In this document: one piece after another, positions 1-11,489 of the stretch
Layout: the number at the start of each line of letters is the position of its first letter
Position numbering within the stretch: position 1 is the first letter of the stretch
From: Dioscorea cayenensis subsp. rotundata
Taxonomy: Eukaryota; Streptophyta; Magnoliopsida; Dioscoreales; Dioscoreaceae
Direction: 5' to 3'
DNA: 64,000 nt
NCBI RefSeq assembly: GCF_009730915.1
Contig: NC_052474.1
Location: forward strand, 21,239,501-21,303,500
Program-made: the position numbers and the translations under genes
Notes under the pieces: model-generated
The model's database searches: none
Seen by the model: only the letters and a program-made list of their open reading frames with translations
Told to the model about the DNA's origin: nothing

Positions 1-17
1 TTATGAGGAAATCATAC

Positions 18-2302
18 CTGCACAAAAGTAGAAAGTGAAAGAAGTGGTTTTTCTCCAACTTTTTGTCGTCTTGCCTATGAAACAAGGAACAAAGTTAGAT
101 GAAATTATCACGGCATAGTTATAAGAAAATATAGAGACAAAAGCTAACAATTGGCCATCAAATGCATGATACTTTCTACTTGGCAAAGGTTTACTTGTTT
201 ACATCCTAAAGGTGGCAGCAAGCATACCAGTAACAAATATAAATGTGCCAAATTATGCTAGTGGAGGAACACAGAAAATCCATAACATGTTATTTGAACC
301 ACAAACATGATAGGTAGCCAATAAAGGAAAAATTAATAAACTCTAGAGTTATCATACAACAAGTTTTATCATAAAGAGAAAAAAAAAACTGCCTCAAAAG
401 GGCTAACTCATGACCAATCTGGAGATACATATATTGATAATGAGTTCATTATATACTAATCACGTTACTGTATTTGCCATTCAGCATTCTATCCTGTCTG
501 TTGGGTGTGCACCTTTTAGAATCAAGACAGAACAGGTCAGAGAAATTACTGTTAATCATGTTATATAGACTACACATGCATAAGCACACCCAACTGCCAA
601 TCCATACTGAACAGTGCATCAGCACATGCACACAGAAAAATACCTGAGACTAAAGGCATAAGGAATTAATAGTACCAAAACATCTTTCAAATAAGCTAAA
701 GAAATAACAAGTCAATAACCAATGTAACTGACAATCCAATCTGTTCAGTGTCATCTATATCATCTGAAATTAATTTAGAATCTTGAAAAATGATCAACTT
801 TGTAGGTGCATCTTACAAAATCATAAGATAATAATAACGAACCTGCAATAATAGCATGACGATGGCAAAGATAACTTTTGCTGCCTCTGTCAAAAAGTTA
901 ACACTGATGGGACTAAACATAAAGCGCCCATCTACCTTAGACATGTAAACTAAAATTGGCTGCAGCAAGAGAAAAAAAAATTGTCAAATGGTGTCAATGT
1001 CAAATAGAGAATAAGATAAAAGAGCCAAGTAATTGAGACAAGCCTTGTTGATGGAGATTTTTGAAATATATGCAAATGATAAGAGAAAGAAAAGATTACA
1101 TGCCTTCTGATGGCTTCCCAATGAACATTAAAAAGGACATATAAGCATCAATTCATAGATAGAGGACACCTCTTCATCTTCCACAATATTTTATAAACCC
1201 TATTGAAACTTAAAAGGCTGTTGCAGGTCCCCTAAGAAACCATGAGTAGCATCAGTCTCTTTGCTCTCCAAGAGAAATTCAAATTTCAAGGCTTTAACTT
1301 AAAATTCATCCTGGCAATTAATTCTTATTCTATTTTATTTTATTTTTTTATTTTATTTTTTTACTACCTATGTAACACATTTGAAACTACAATCCAGACT
1401 CAAAACCATAAACAAACAACAACAAAGTATTAACTAATTAAAGAGCCATTAGGCCAACTAATATATAACCTCCTTCACTCGTCTTTTACCCGCATCATCA
1501 CTTCATTTACATTCTATGCATTCATATAATCTTCTATCACCTCCATTCATGCCCTTTTTAGTCTTTCATTTATTATTTTGGTAATACAACTTGAATGCTC
1601 ACCAATTCTTTCTCTTAGTTTGTACAACCCCACTAAACCATGCAAGGAATTGTCCGCTTTTAACCCGTCCCATATTGGACCTCATGATTTCTCCTATAAA
1701 ATGCTTCTCACATATTTTGGTCCAAATCATACATACAAGCACAGAATTTTTATCCCCCGCCATTCTCCCATTTTATGGGTGAAAAGGCTTAGAAGATGAT
1801 GTAGTACATCAGTCTTGTGAATTACGCCTAAGAATTCCAAAAAATAAAAAATAAAAAATAAGAATAAATACTTTACATCTCTTCACCAAAAGATATCCCC
1901 AACCATGTCCTTGAACAAAGGTACAAGATTTAAGGCTCTTTTGCTGCTAAAGTTTCGAATTATGATTTTGTGCCAAAATGAGAGGCTATAATTAACTAGT
2001 CTCCTACATGCAATGAGCCAGTGCCCACGCTCATCACTCCCTATATCCTTTAAAAATACACAAAAAGAAAGAAAAAAGGAAAAGCTTTCCAAAACACAAA
2101 AGTAAAACGGGTGATGAACGAATATATCACCTGAAGACCAACCAAGACGCAATCACCAACAACCAATAAGACATTGAGCGCTCGCTGCTTCGACGACACC
2201 TTGCTCTCTATGCCTATCATACGCCCTCGAGATCGCCTTCGTCGAAGGAGAAAGCAATTTGGAGTGGCAAACACTGCACTCCATCATCCCGTTCTTCATC
2301 AT
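18..2302 (-). CDS. CMP-sialic acid transporter-like nucleotide sugar transporter, 5' part only
   Basis: Multi-pass nucleotide-sugar transporter of the Golgi (DMT/NST superfamily); the 3' part lies beyond the left window edge. Three exons are visible on the minus strand: 2302-2131, 959-843 and 74-18, with GT-AG borders. Exon 1 starts with a Cys-containing N-terminus ([16 protein letters not shown]) and ends with [16 protein letters not shown], a signature I recall from the Arabidopsis CMP-sialic acid transporter group. Exon 2 encodes [20 protein letters not shown] followed by a membrane segment. Exon 3 encodes [19 protein letters not shown]. Exons 2 and 3 are whole codons (39 and 19). Exon 1 is 172 bp, one base more than 57 codons: the N-terminal frame (up to AYDRHR) and the membrane-helix frame (from KVSSKQR) differ at an AGAGAG stretch near 2206-2212. 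Either a one-base error, a null allele, or use of the in-frame ATG at 2220. Family assignment is strong; real substrate unknown. Confidence 0.87.
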
Positions 2303-2870
2303 CCCAAAACCAATCAAATCACTCACCTACAAAAAAACAAAAAAAAAAACCCCAAATCCACCTCAAATCCAACCCAATTCCCCCTAATCACACCCTGATC
2401 CCTCTCTTTCTCATCCCAAATCCCTAGATCTCGCAATAAGAAAACAAACCTAAGATCAAAGACGAAAACAGATCTGGATCACGGATCTGGGAATCAAACA
2501 CAGCTCCACCTCAACAGATCTACAGATCTCCATCAAACCCTAGCTCTCCGGCGCTCATCGGCATCGCCAGCGAACCCTTCTCCGATCCAGAGAGCAAGAG
2601 CGATCTCGAGAGAGAGACGGGTATTTATAGGGTGGAGGAATGTGAAGGTCTCTTTAGCTTCGATTCTAAAACAGTCGCTGAGCTTTCTCTTCTCCTTCTC
2701 TCTCTTTGTTATTGTCACCCCCGCTTAGTGGAAATTGCACGCCTTTGCCTCGGGATTCGGATTTTTGGGGTTTGGATCTCGAGGTAGATGTGCGGTAGAT
2801 GATGCGGGTGTTGAGGTTGGGAATTTTTCCTAGGTGGAGGTCTCTTTAGCTTCGATTCTAAAACAATCAG
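2303..2870 (-). promoter_or_regulatory. 5' leader and promoter region of the transporter gene
   Basis: This stretch upstream of the transporter start holds no convincing coding exon. A poly-pyrimidine tract ending in AG lies about 20 bases before the start codon (minus strand, near 2325), so a leader intron is possible. Positions 2400-2720 are richer in GC, as plant first exons and leaders often are. A 61-codon open frame at 2533-2718 (minus) shows no recognisable family and is probably leader sequence. Inference only; a transcript would decide. Confidence 0.4.
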
Positions 2871-3495
2871 TGAGCTCTGTCAAAGATTGTAAATGGACTA
2901 AACAACTCGCAAGCTACTCGAGACTCGTTTAAAAAAAAATTATTTATTAAATAATGAACTGAGCTTAAGTCTCAAACTGTTTTATTTGTTAATACTCTTA
3001 AGAAACTTGAGTCTTGAACCGTTTTATTTGTTAAAGTTCGTAAAAAAACTTGATACTGTACTATATAATAATATAGCAATTTAAATATTTTTTAAAATCA
3101 TCATTGTAGTTTATGTCACAATGATTGAAAACACTGTAGTACATGAGCTGTAGCTGCATCATTATAGCAAATTAGTGTACCAGTATACAATATAGTTATT
3201 ATACTGTAGTTATCCTAACGAGCTCGAGCTTGATATTTCCTTAGCAAGAAAAGCTCGAGCTTTTTAAAAAAGTTTGAAATAGACTCATCTCAAACTTGAG
3301 TTCAGTTCAGATAGTATTGAGTCAAGTTTGAACATACCAAAACTCAGCTCCATGTTACGTTAGTTTTTTCTTCATCTCCTCTCTAGGTTATAGTCACCCC
3401 ATTTAGTGGGAATTGCACGCCTTTGCCTCGGGATTCGGGTTTGAGAGTTTGGATCTTGAGGTGGGATGTGCGGTAGAGGATGAAGGTGTTGGGGT
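2643..3495. repeat. Tandem duplication of the promoter segment, second copy split by about 0.5 kb
   Basis: The sequence at 2643-2830 recurs in two pieces. The left piece (GTCTCTTTAGCTTCGATTCT...) is at about 2838-2870. The right piece (TTTAGTGGGAATTGCACGCC, against CTTAGTGGAAATTGCACGCC in copy 1) is at about 3385-3495. Between them is an AT-rich segment of about 500 bp rich in CTCGAG/GAGCTC, absent from copy 1. Its edges share AGCT, so a mobile insertion with a short target duplication is possible. No terminal inverted repeat was found. Confidence 0.75.
2880..3360. repeat. Unclassified insertion inside the duplicated copy
   Basis: This AT-rich, roughly 480 bp block interrupts the second copy of the 2643-2830 duplication. 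It contains several CTCGAG/AGCTCGAGCT stretches and pairs such as CAAACTTGAG/AAACTTGAGT. No coding potential, no clear inverted termini. Probably a short non-autonomous element; class not recognised. Confidence 0.45.
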
Positions 3496-3499
3496 TGTT

Positions 3500-4490
3500 G
3501 TTTGGCGTGAGGACTGGGCTGTGATTTGGTGGTTTGATGAGGGGGTAAGTGATATTTGGTTAAAGTGAGAGATGAGACTTGGTTTTCGAACTATGGACTT
3601 TTGTCATTGTTTTTTAAAGGTTTAGAGTTTTTTAAGGGTTTCTTTGCATAATTCAAACTCGTCTGGTTGTGAAATGCTTTTCTAACGACTTTCATGTGTA
3701 GTGTCCACGTTTGAAATTAATTTTTGCTCAATTATTAAAAATATATAAAAAAATATATTATATAATATTACTATTTAGATTAAAAAATTTTTTAAAATTT
3801 AAATTTTTTAATAAACATGGACAAATCACATGTTAGGATGGGTACTTAAGTTTTTAAATATACCATACACACTCTCTGTCTCTCTCTGATGAAAGACTTA
3901 ATCCTATACTTATAAAAAAAAATCTGATGTCAATAGATTAAGACGATGTTAGCTAAACTCCACTTATGAAAAATTATAATAAATATATATTAAATTTATA
4001 AGATTTTTTAATAATTATATCATTTTTTACACTTTACCTTAATAAGAAATTAGAATAAATATATGTTAAATTTATAAGATTTTTTAATAATTATATCAAT
4101 CTTTACACTTTACGTTAATAAGAAAAATATATAAATTTACTTTTATGAAATGTACAAGTGCAAACTTTTGAATTTTATAGGGTGTTATATAATTTAGAGT
4201 TTTTAGAAGGACTTATATGCGATGTAAAAATGCTATAAAAAATGAGATTGGGCATCTCCCATTTCCTCAAAAGGGATTATGCTTTTATTCTCACTGTTCA
4301 TGGAATGGATATTCTCAAGAATGACTTATAATCATCATTTGCCTATAAAAAAAGGAAACCATTGATATATATTTTAAAAAATATATATTTATTTATATAC
4401 TCTTTAAAATTAAAATAAAACAAATAAAATCAATGAGCTTTTTGGTGTTCACCCAAGCGAAGATCCGATCTTACTTGATCTCAAGAGTTT
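3500..4490. other. AT-rich intergenic DNA with a 76-bp tandem duplication
   Basis: No gene is seen. Two adjacent copies of an AT-rich unit (AATAAATATATATTAAATTT... and AATAAATATATGTTAAATTT...) start at 3978 and 4054 and run to about 4125. Otherwise low-complexity A/T runs. Confidence 0.65.
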
Positions 4491-5094
4491 TCTCGTGTTT
4501 CTTTGTGCTTTCTAATTGTTATTATCTTACTTTCCACATCTAGTAGATTGTCATCTTTTTCTCTATTTTTAATTATATTTAATTGATGGCCCTTTGTTTA
4601 CTCTTTGTTTTAGATTAGTGTTTTCAGCTTGAATTAGTATTATGTCTTTGGACCATTGTTGTACTTTCTTAAAAAAAAAATTTATAATGATGGTTTATTT
4701 ATTTATTTTTCAAAAATAAAATAAAATATTTTTAAAAAATAAAAAAATAAGTATTTTTTTCCCATAGTCATGGAAAAAACACACACAAGAATCAATTTAT
4801 ATCTCATGTTTCTTTGTGCTTTCTAGTTGTTATTATCTTACTTAGTAGATTGTTATCTTTTTTTATTTTTAATTATATTTAATTGGTAGTCCTTTGTTTA
4901 CTCTTTGTTTTAGATTAGTGTTTTCAGCCTGAATTAGTATTATGTCTTTGGACCATTATTTTACTTTCTTAATTTTTTTTATAATGGTGTTTTATTTATT
5001 TTTTTTCAAAAATAAAATAAATTATTTTTTAATAAAAAATAAGTATTTTTCCCCATCATCATGGAAAAAAACACACAAGAATCGATTTATATGT
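4491..5094. repeat. 311-bp tandem duplication (two copies)
   Basis: Copy 1 starts at 4491 (TCTCGTGTTTCTTTGTGCTT) and copy 2 at 4802 (TCTCATGTTTCTTTGTGCTT). Both run through TTTAGATTAGTGTTTTCAGC, an A/T tract and CATGGAAAAAACACAC. The copies differ by scattered substitutions and small indels, mainly in the A/T tracts. No coding potential. A (CT)n tract follows at about 5186-5213. Confidence 0.85.
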
Positions 5095-5099
5095 TCATA

Positions 5100-5182
5100 A
5101 ACTTTATACCCTTGATTTACAACCATAAAATATATAAAGTAAATATAATTTTTACAAAGGTAATTATTCCCTCTTTGCCAGC

Positions 5183-5218
<36 letters not shown>

Positions 5219-5878
5219 ATATTATTAAATTATATATAATAATTTAATAATTAAAGGCACTTATGAACGTGTTGAAGAAGCCGTAATGGGTTGGTTTGGG
5301 CTGGGCTGGGCTTTTGGGCTTGGTTTAAATGTGGTCATGAACTCTAGTTTACAGTAATTTCCTATAAAATCCAAAAATATAATTAAAAAAAAAAGAAAAA
5401 GTTTGTTGACTTTATTTATTTATTTATTTTTCAAAAAAATATTTATTTAGTTATTTATTTGGGTGTATTACCAGTAATATAAAATCATGATAAACTTAGA
5501 TTTCATTGTAGGCCCATTTTCTTTTTATAAATTTTCATAAATTATACAAATAAACCCCCAAACAATTCTCTATTCACTTTTTTCATAATTTTTGCAAATA
5601 AATACAAATTTTCACATTTTTCTATATATTTTGCAAATGTTTTTTTCATGTTTTTCACAAATTTTTCCATATAATAGTAAATTTCTATTTATTATATTTC
5701 TTCGATCCAAACACTTTGTCTTAACCACATTTCACAAAAAAAAATAAAAATAAAAAAATAGCAAATGCATACTTAAAGATAAGCATGTTAAAAGATTAAC
5801 AACATTTAATGGAAAAGTAAGAAAATCACTCATTTTTAGTAATTTGTTAAGTTGAGCTTACCTATTTGGTGAAGCTCT
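5100..5878. other. AT-rich intergenic DNA
   Basis: No gene seen. It contains a CT microsatellite near 5186-5213 and a short GGGCTGGGCTGGGCTTTTGGGC patch near 5300, then A/T-rich low-complexity sequence. Confidence 0.5.
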
Positions 5879-6281
5879 CAAACTAGATGTAATTTTTTTT
5901 TAAATACTACAATATTGATAATTCATCACACACATATTATTATGACTCAACCAGCATTATAAAGAAGCTCAATCTCGATCACTTGCAAAAGAGTCAAATA
6001 CATTATTGTTTAATTATATATAATTTTTTTTAATACAACAGTATATAGATAATTCATCACACATATGTTATATATGACTCAACCAACATTGCAAGAGAGT
6101 CCAACCTCGATCACTTGTAAAAGAATCAAATACTTTATTGTTTGGCTAGATGTAATTTTTTTTTTAATATTACAATATAGATAAGTCATCACACACATTC
6201 TATTTACGATTCAACTAGCATTGCAAGGGAGTCCAGTCTCAATTACTCGCAAAAAAGTCAAATATTTTATTGTTTGGTTAT
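5879..6281. repeat. Three tandem copies of a roughly 132-bp unit
   Basis: Copies begin near 5879, 6011 and 6143. Each has a poly-T tract, then AATTCATCACACA or its variant, a GACTCAACCAGCATT-like stretch, TCGATCACTTGCAAAAGAGT and finally TTTATTGTTTG. They differ by many substitutions, so the duplication is not recent. No coding potential. Confidence 0.8.
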
Positions 6282-6284
6282 TGT

Positions 6285-7140
6285 AACGGTAGCTAAGACC
6301 ATTGCAGAGAAACCAACGAGCGCTCAGATTTATGATTAAGGGGAAAGAGGAAGAGGAAGGGAAAAAAATAAAACCAATTTTGGAGATGGATCAAGTTTTA
6401 TTATTGGTGGACAGGCGGCAAGACGAAGAGCCACGCCACGGCCGGAACTGAACACGGGGAAAAGACGCAAAAAAATTAAATATGATTACGCATTAAAGAG
6501 CATAACCACTAAATCAAAGTTAAAGAATAATAAATAGTACTATATATAAAGTGGATGAAGTTCTTGTAGCTAGGCAATGTGGTACTAAACTTTTAGTGAA
6601 AATATTTTGAAACAAATATGGGCCTAAAGTATATAGGCCCTCTAACATTTTCTTCTTCTTAGCATCTGAACTAATTAATGATCTCATGTTAATTAGAAAA
6701 ATAATAAAGGGAATATCTTTCACATGAGATTTCAAGTTGTATTCATCACTGGAGTTTAGGGCAAGGGTTGCTATGAAAGACAGATAAATGAAGGAGATGG
6801 CAAATTTCATTAACGTCGGTGAAAAATAAATCATTAACCTCATTCTGTCAAAAAAAAAAAAATTAACTAGAGTTGGTAGACTTTAACTAATAGAGTATTC
6901 TGTCGCTAATGCTTAAATACTGAAAGTCCTTTTATATTTAGTAGTATTTATTAGTTATTACCAATGAAGTTTCGTCACTAATGATGTTAATACTATAAAT
7001 TTCACAATATGTTTTTATTTGTTTATCTTGACATACGTGCTGGGTGCTTTAGTTAGTAAAACAGTGCTATTTGCTACCTTTGCATACTGGTCCAATATCA
7101 ATATGGAATTCAAGTTCAGATAGTGGTTTTTCTTCAACAA
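6285..7140. other. Intergenic segment with one unsupported minus-strand ORF
   Basis: A GC-richer patch (6285-6480) of unknown nature is followed by a 107-codon open frame on the minus strand (6520-6843). It has a hydrophobic stretch after an internal Met (KFAISFIYLSFIATLAL), like a signal peptide, then KSHVKDIPFI and a KKKK run. No family is recognised, and neither transcript nor splice evidence is available. Most likely chance, but a small secreted peptide cannot be excluded. Confidence 0.2.
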
Positions 7141-7142
7141 CC

Positions 7143-8905
7143 ACAATTGTTTGACTTGCATGCATTGTTTGATTTATATATTTATAGGCCACCAAACAAA
7201 CAAGTTGGTTGTAACTAGATGTAGTTAGATGCAATTATATTGATTGTGATTATGACTTCATTTTGGGAACAAATATTTGATGAAATTTAAATAATGTTTT
7301 GATGCTATAATTATTATTTTTTATTCTATTATTGAAAAATAATATTTTTGATACGTGTAGAGTTTTAGATGTTATTGCGCTCTTGCTTTAATTGTTTTCC
7401 TACGTTGTCGTTTTTCATTTGATTGTTTTTTTTATGAATTATTATCACAAAAGCAATTAAAGCAAAATAAGTATATAAATACAAATAAGTAAGCATCTTT
7501 ACAATGTAAATTCAAAAAATAAAATAAAATTTTTGTGAATATAATGAAAATAAAATACAAATTCTCTTCGTTGTGCAAAGTCATATTACATATATACATA
7601 CAAATGTAAAATTATTTTATTCTTGTTTTTTAATTATAGATTCTCCCATGCATGCGTGTGAATAATATTATTTCATGAAAGGTAATATAAGAAAACACAA
7701 ATAAGTGATTCAATTATTCAAATATGCACAACATGCAACACAACAAAGGCCCCCAAGAATCAATATTGCCGACGTAATAATAATAAGTATTTGTTAAAGT
7801 TTAGTGAAGGAAAATTTATGGCACCTAATTAAATCTAATTAATAAAACAATTTATATATCATATATATAATATAAAAAAAAAGAAAAAAACCATGTAGTT
7901 AGAAAGGGATTGTTCATAGGTCATGATAGATCAATGTCAAAGAAGTTCATGTTTATTGCTAGAAAGGTGCATGATTGATCATCCACACAATTGTTTGACT
8001 TGCATGCATTGTTTGATTTATATATTTATAGGCCACCATACAAACAAGTTGGTTGTAACTAGATGTAGTTAGATGCAATTATATTGATTGTGATTATGAC
8101 TTCATTTTGGGAACAAATATTTGATGAAATTTAAATAATATTTTTGATGCTATAATTATTATTTTTTATTCTATTATTGAAAAATAATATTTTTGATACG
8201 TGTAGAGTTTTAGATGTTATTGCGCTCTTGCTTTAATTGTTTTCCTACGCTGTCGTTTTTCATTTGATTGTTTTTTTTTATGAATTATTATCACAAAAGC
8301 AATTAAAGCAAAATAAGTATATAAATACAAATAAGTAAGCATCTTTACAATGTAAATTCAAAAAAAAAAAAAATTTGTGAATATAATGAAAATAAAATAC
8401 AAATTCTCTTCATTGTGCAAAGTCATATTACATATATACATACAAATGTAAAATTATTTTATTCTTGTTTTTTAATTATAGATTCTCCCATGCATGCGTG
8501 TGAATAATATTATTTTATGAAAGGTAATATAAGAAAACACAATTAAGTGATTCAATTATTCAAATATGCACAACATGCAACACAACAAAGGCCCCCAAGA
8601 ATCAATATTGCCGACGTAATAATAATAATAAGTATAGTGAAAATGATGCATAATAATATATATATATATAAAAGATAGATATATAGGTTACATCTTATTT
8701 TTTTCAATTACAAATTTCCATATTAAATTGATAATTGAAGTTTATCAGTAGCACTACGCATGCATGTGAATGCTATTATTTCATGGAGAGGGTAATTAAT
8801 ATATTTCAAAAAACACAAACAAGTGATTCAAGCATGCACAACAACACAACAAAGCCCCCTCAAGAATGCCGACATAATAATAATAATAATAATAATAATA
8901 ATATA
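7143..8905. repeat. 844-bp tandem duplication with a third partial copy
   Basis: Copy 1 (about 7143-7785) and copy 2 (about 7987-8635) align at an offset of 844 bp with few differences, from ACAATTGTTTGACTTGCATG to GCCCCCAAGAATCAATATTG. The segment 7786-7983 lies between them. A more diverged third copy of the end portion (CATGCATGTGAATGC ... CCCCCTCAAGAATGCCGACA) is at about 8755-8875 and runs into an (AAT)n microsatellite. No coding frame is conserved. Copies 1 and 2 are near-identical, so that event is younger than the third copy. Confidence 0.88.
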
Positions 8906-9775
8906 ACATTGTAATAACACCCCATGAAGTGACCACATATATATGGCTCATAGAGGACTGTAGCCGACACAAGCGTTGACTAATCTTTTATTTTTATAAC
9001 CCCTCTCCATCTCCAAAAAGTTATTATTGTAATGTTTATTTTTTTCTTCCTTTTCTAGTGAATTTTTATGTTTCTTTATTAGTCTTTTATGTGTTGTAAT
9101 TATATTTATGCTCAAGTTATTGTCATTATTTTGTCACAACTTATTTATTTTATAATAATGTATTATCTATAATTTTTTTTATATATAAAAAAAAAACACA
9201 ATGCTTTTATGAGAAACCTCCTTCACACTCATCTTTATATCATAAACTCCACATGCATCACCTTTCCACATCTTTCAACAGTTCCTTCCAACTACCTTCT
9301 TAATTAAATTCTTGCTTTATACTCGTCAATAAATATCAATATTATATATATATATAATTATATATATAATGTTTGAAGCGTCAAAGAGTCAAAAGTGAGG
9401 CTATTTATTTGGCATTTTCACGGAAGGCATGCAATGCAAATTAATTGCAAGAACAGTTGTCTATATTCCAGGCAATGACCCTACATTACTCATTTATATC
9501 TCATGTTGCCCTTTTCTTAATTTCCATTATTATTTTAGACCATTACATTATGGGTTTTTATTTTTATTTTTATTATTTTTGCTAGCATGCTGCTTCAAAA
9601 ATTAAAAATTATTTATATATCCTTATAAAATAATGTTTGTTAATATATCTCTATATAAAGTATTCTTCTCTGTTTATATACCTCTCCACAAAAATTTTCA
9701 ATAAAAAACTTATGTTTTTACCCTCTTTTCTTTAGTTATTTTGAAAAACTATATATATATATATATATATATATG
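8906..9775. other. AT-rich intergenic DNA
   Basis: No gene recognised. The segment contains A/T low complexity, a TA-rich palindromic tract near 9340-9370 and a TA microsatellite just before 9774. Confidence 0.5.
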
Positions 9776-9780
9776 GAAAA

Positions 9781-10030
9781 ACATCATCTAGGTAAGTACC
9801 TAGATTTCAAATTTAGAGATGTTTTAAATCTAAGCCGTTGGATCATCATTTGATGATTGATTGTTTACATAAACACTGTACACTTTTTACCGCTTTATGA
9901 TCACTGCATGACAACACCGTAGAACGCGGTCCCCTCATCGTTCATAATCGATAAGAGCCATCGATTACCATCCATCATTACTACGGACATCCCCTAGATT
10001 TGAAATCTAAGGACGTCCTGGGATGATGGA

Positions 10031-10033
<3 letters not shown>
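9781..10033. mobile_element. MITE, about 250 bp, between two TA microsatellites
   Basis: Imperfect terminal inverted repeats of about 40 bp are visible. The left end reads ATCATCTAGGTAAGTACCTAG then ATTTCAAAT. The reverse complement of the right end reads ATCATCCCAGGACGTCCTTAG then ATTTCAAAT. Inside is a CCGTTGGATCATCATTTGATG stretch typical of small plant DNA transposons. TA repeats on both sides (9752-9773 and 10036-10060) fit a TA-target preference. No coding capacity. Superfamily not determined. Confidence 0.75.
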
Positions 10034-10060
<27 letters not shown>

Positions 10061-10068
<8 letters not shown>

Positions 10069-11144
10069 AAGCAAGACATTTAATTTTTTTTTTTTAAAGA
10101 ATAATTTTTTTTATCAATATATTGGTTGCATGGGAAGTTTAACAAATTTACGCATAAACAATGATTGGGTGAGCAAAAAGACCACAAAAATATGTCCATT
10201 CATTTGAAAACAACTAATTATTATAACAATAATAATAACAATAGTTATCTAAAATAATTATTTATATTATAAAAATAAAGTCATAAATATAAATGTCACT
10301 CTCTATTTTCATGGCTACTGTCTTTTAGCCCTTCTAATATAAAAACTCGCCTTTTTGCTCCGATTTTTTACATTTTTATCTTTTTAATCCCTCTAATCAT
10401 GGGACTATTCTTTCTTTGCTCTTCTACATAATGAATTAGAGTGATCAAAAAGTGATTTGACGCAGACATTTAGAACTAAAATGACGATTTTACAACTAAA
10501 AGCGATGTAAAAACGTGCAAATATAAGGACTCAGTGCATGGATTTATATTAAAAAGCGATTAAAAGATGACAGAAACTAAAAATGTATGACCATTTCGAT
10601 ATTTATACCTAAAATAAACTAAAAAAACCTCAAAAAATCATAATGTTGAGTTTTACATATGCATATTTATAAATAAAAGTTTATTTTTTAATCGAAAGAT
10701 TAAAATGACTCACTTTAAGAGACCATGATCAAGATCAACATAAAAAATAAAAAATAAAAAAAGCAAAACTTTTAATGCATCACCAACCACCAAATAAGTA
10801 AAAACTATACAAATATTTTATGGAAAGCATTTGTTCACAAGCAAATATTAATGTGGGCAAACAAAGAGACAGTTGGACTTTCTATCTCAATCTGAACATA
10901 CTACAAGTCAACAAGCAAATAAGGCTCAAGCAACATTACTTCTTTATCTAAATTTCCAAGTTATATATATTTATATATTTTGCGCATATTTCATTTATTT
11001 AATATAATTTAGAATTACTGGTTTGAAACAAATAGAAGATATATCTTAGATAAATAATGTGTTTACTTATAAATTGATTAATGATATTTATTTGTTATTC
11101 TTCTTCTTGTATAATAAAAATCAAACTCATTAATTTTAATTCTA

Positions 11145-11183
<39 letters not shown>

Positions 11184-11489
11184 TCTTGTAGTATATATAT
11201 TAATCTCTAAAAAGTAACATCAAATTAATTTGAATAAAACTTCAAATTTTTATTGCTCACCTCCAAAACCAACACAAATAAATAAATAAATAAATAATGG
11301 ACATCACATGATTTTTCTATGCCACTCTTAATTGCACCATCCCTTTCATTTGTACTCCAATTTCATTTTTATGTAATTAACCCTAATTACTCATCCCTAA
11401 CCCTAATTACTCACTAATTACCCACCAACACTCCTCTACATAAACAACAGTCTCCAATCTCCACAACACAACACCAAACTCCACAAAAC
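10061..11489. other. Intergenic DNA upstream of the BAHD pseudogene
   Basis: No gene is seen. TA microsatellite at about 11151-11178, (AATA)n at 11278-11297 and two CCCTAATTACTCA repeats near 11383-11413. The last 60 bases (CTCCTCTACATAAACAACAG) resemble a plant promoter and leader for the gene that follows. Confidence 0.45.

Noticed and set aside
1242..1799. Small plus-strand frames in intron 1 of the transporter
   Set aside because: They lie in an intron on the opposite strand, with low complexity and no family match.
10310..10610. Possible further MITE (CTTTTTGCTC ... GACCATTTCG)
   Set aside because: The ends could not be paired convincingly as inverted repeats by eye.
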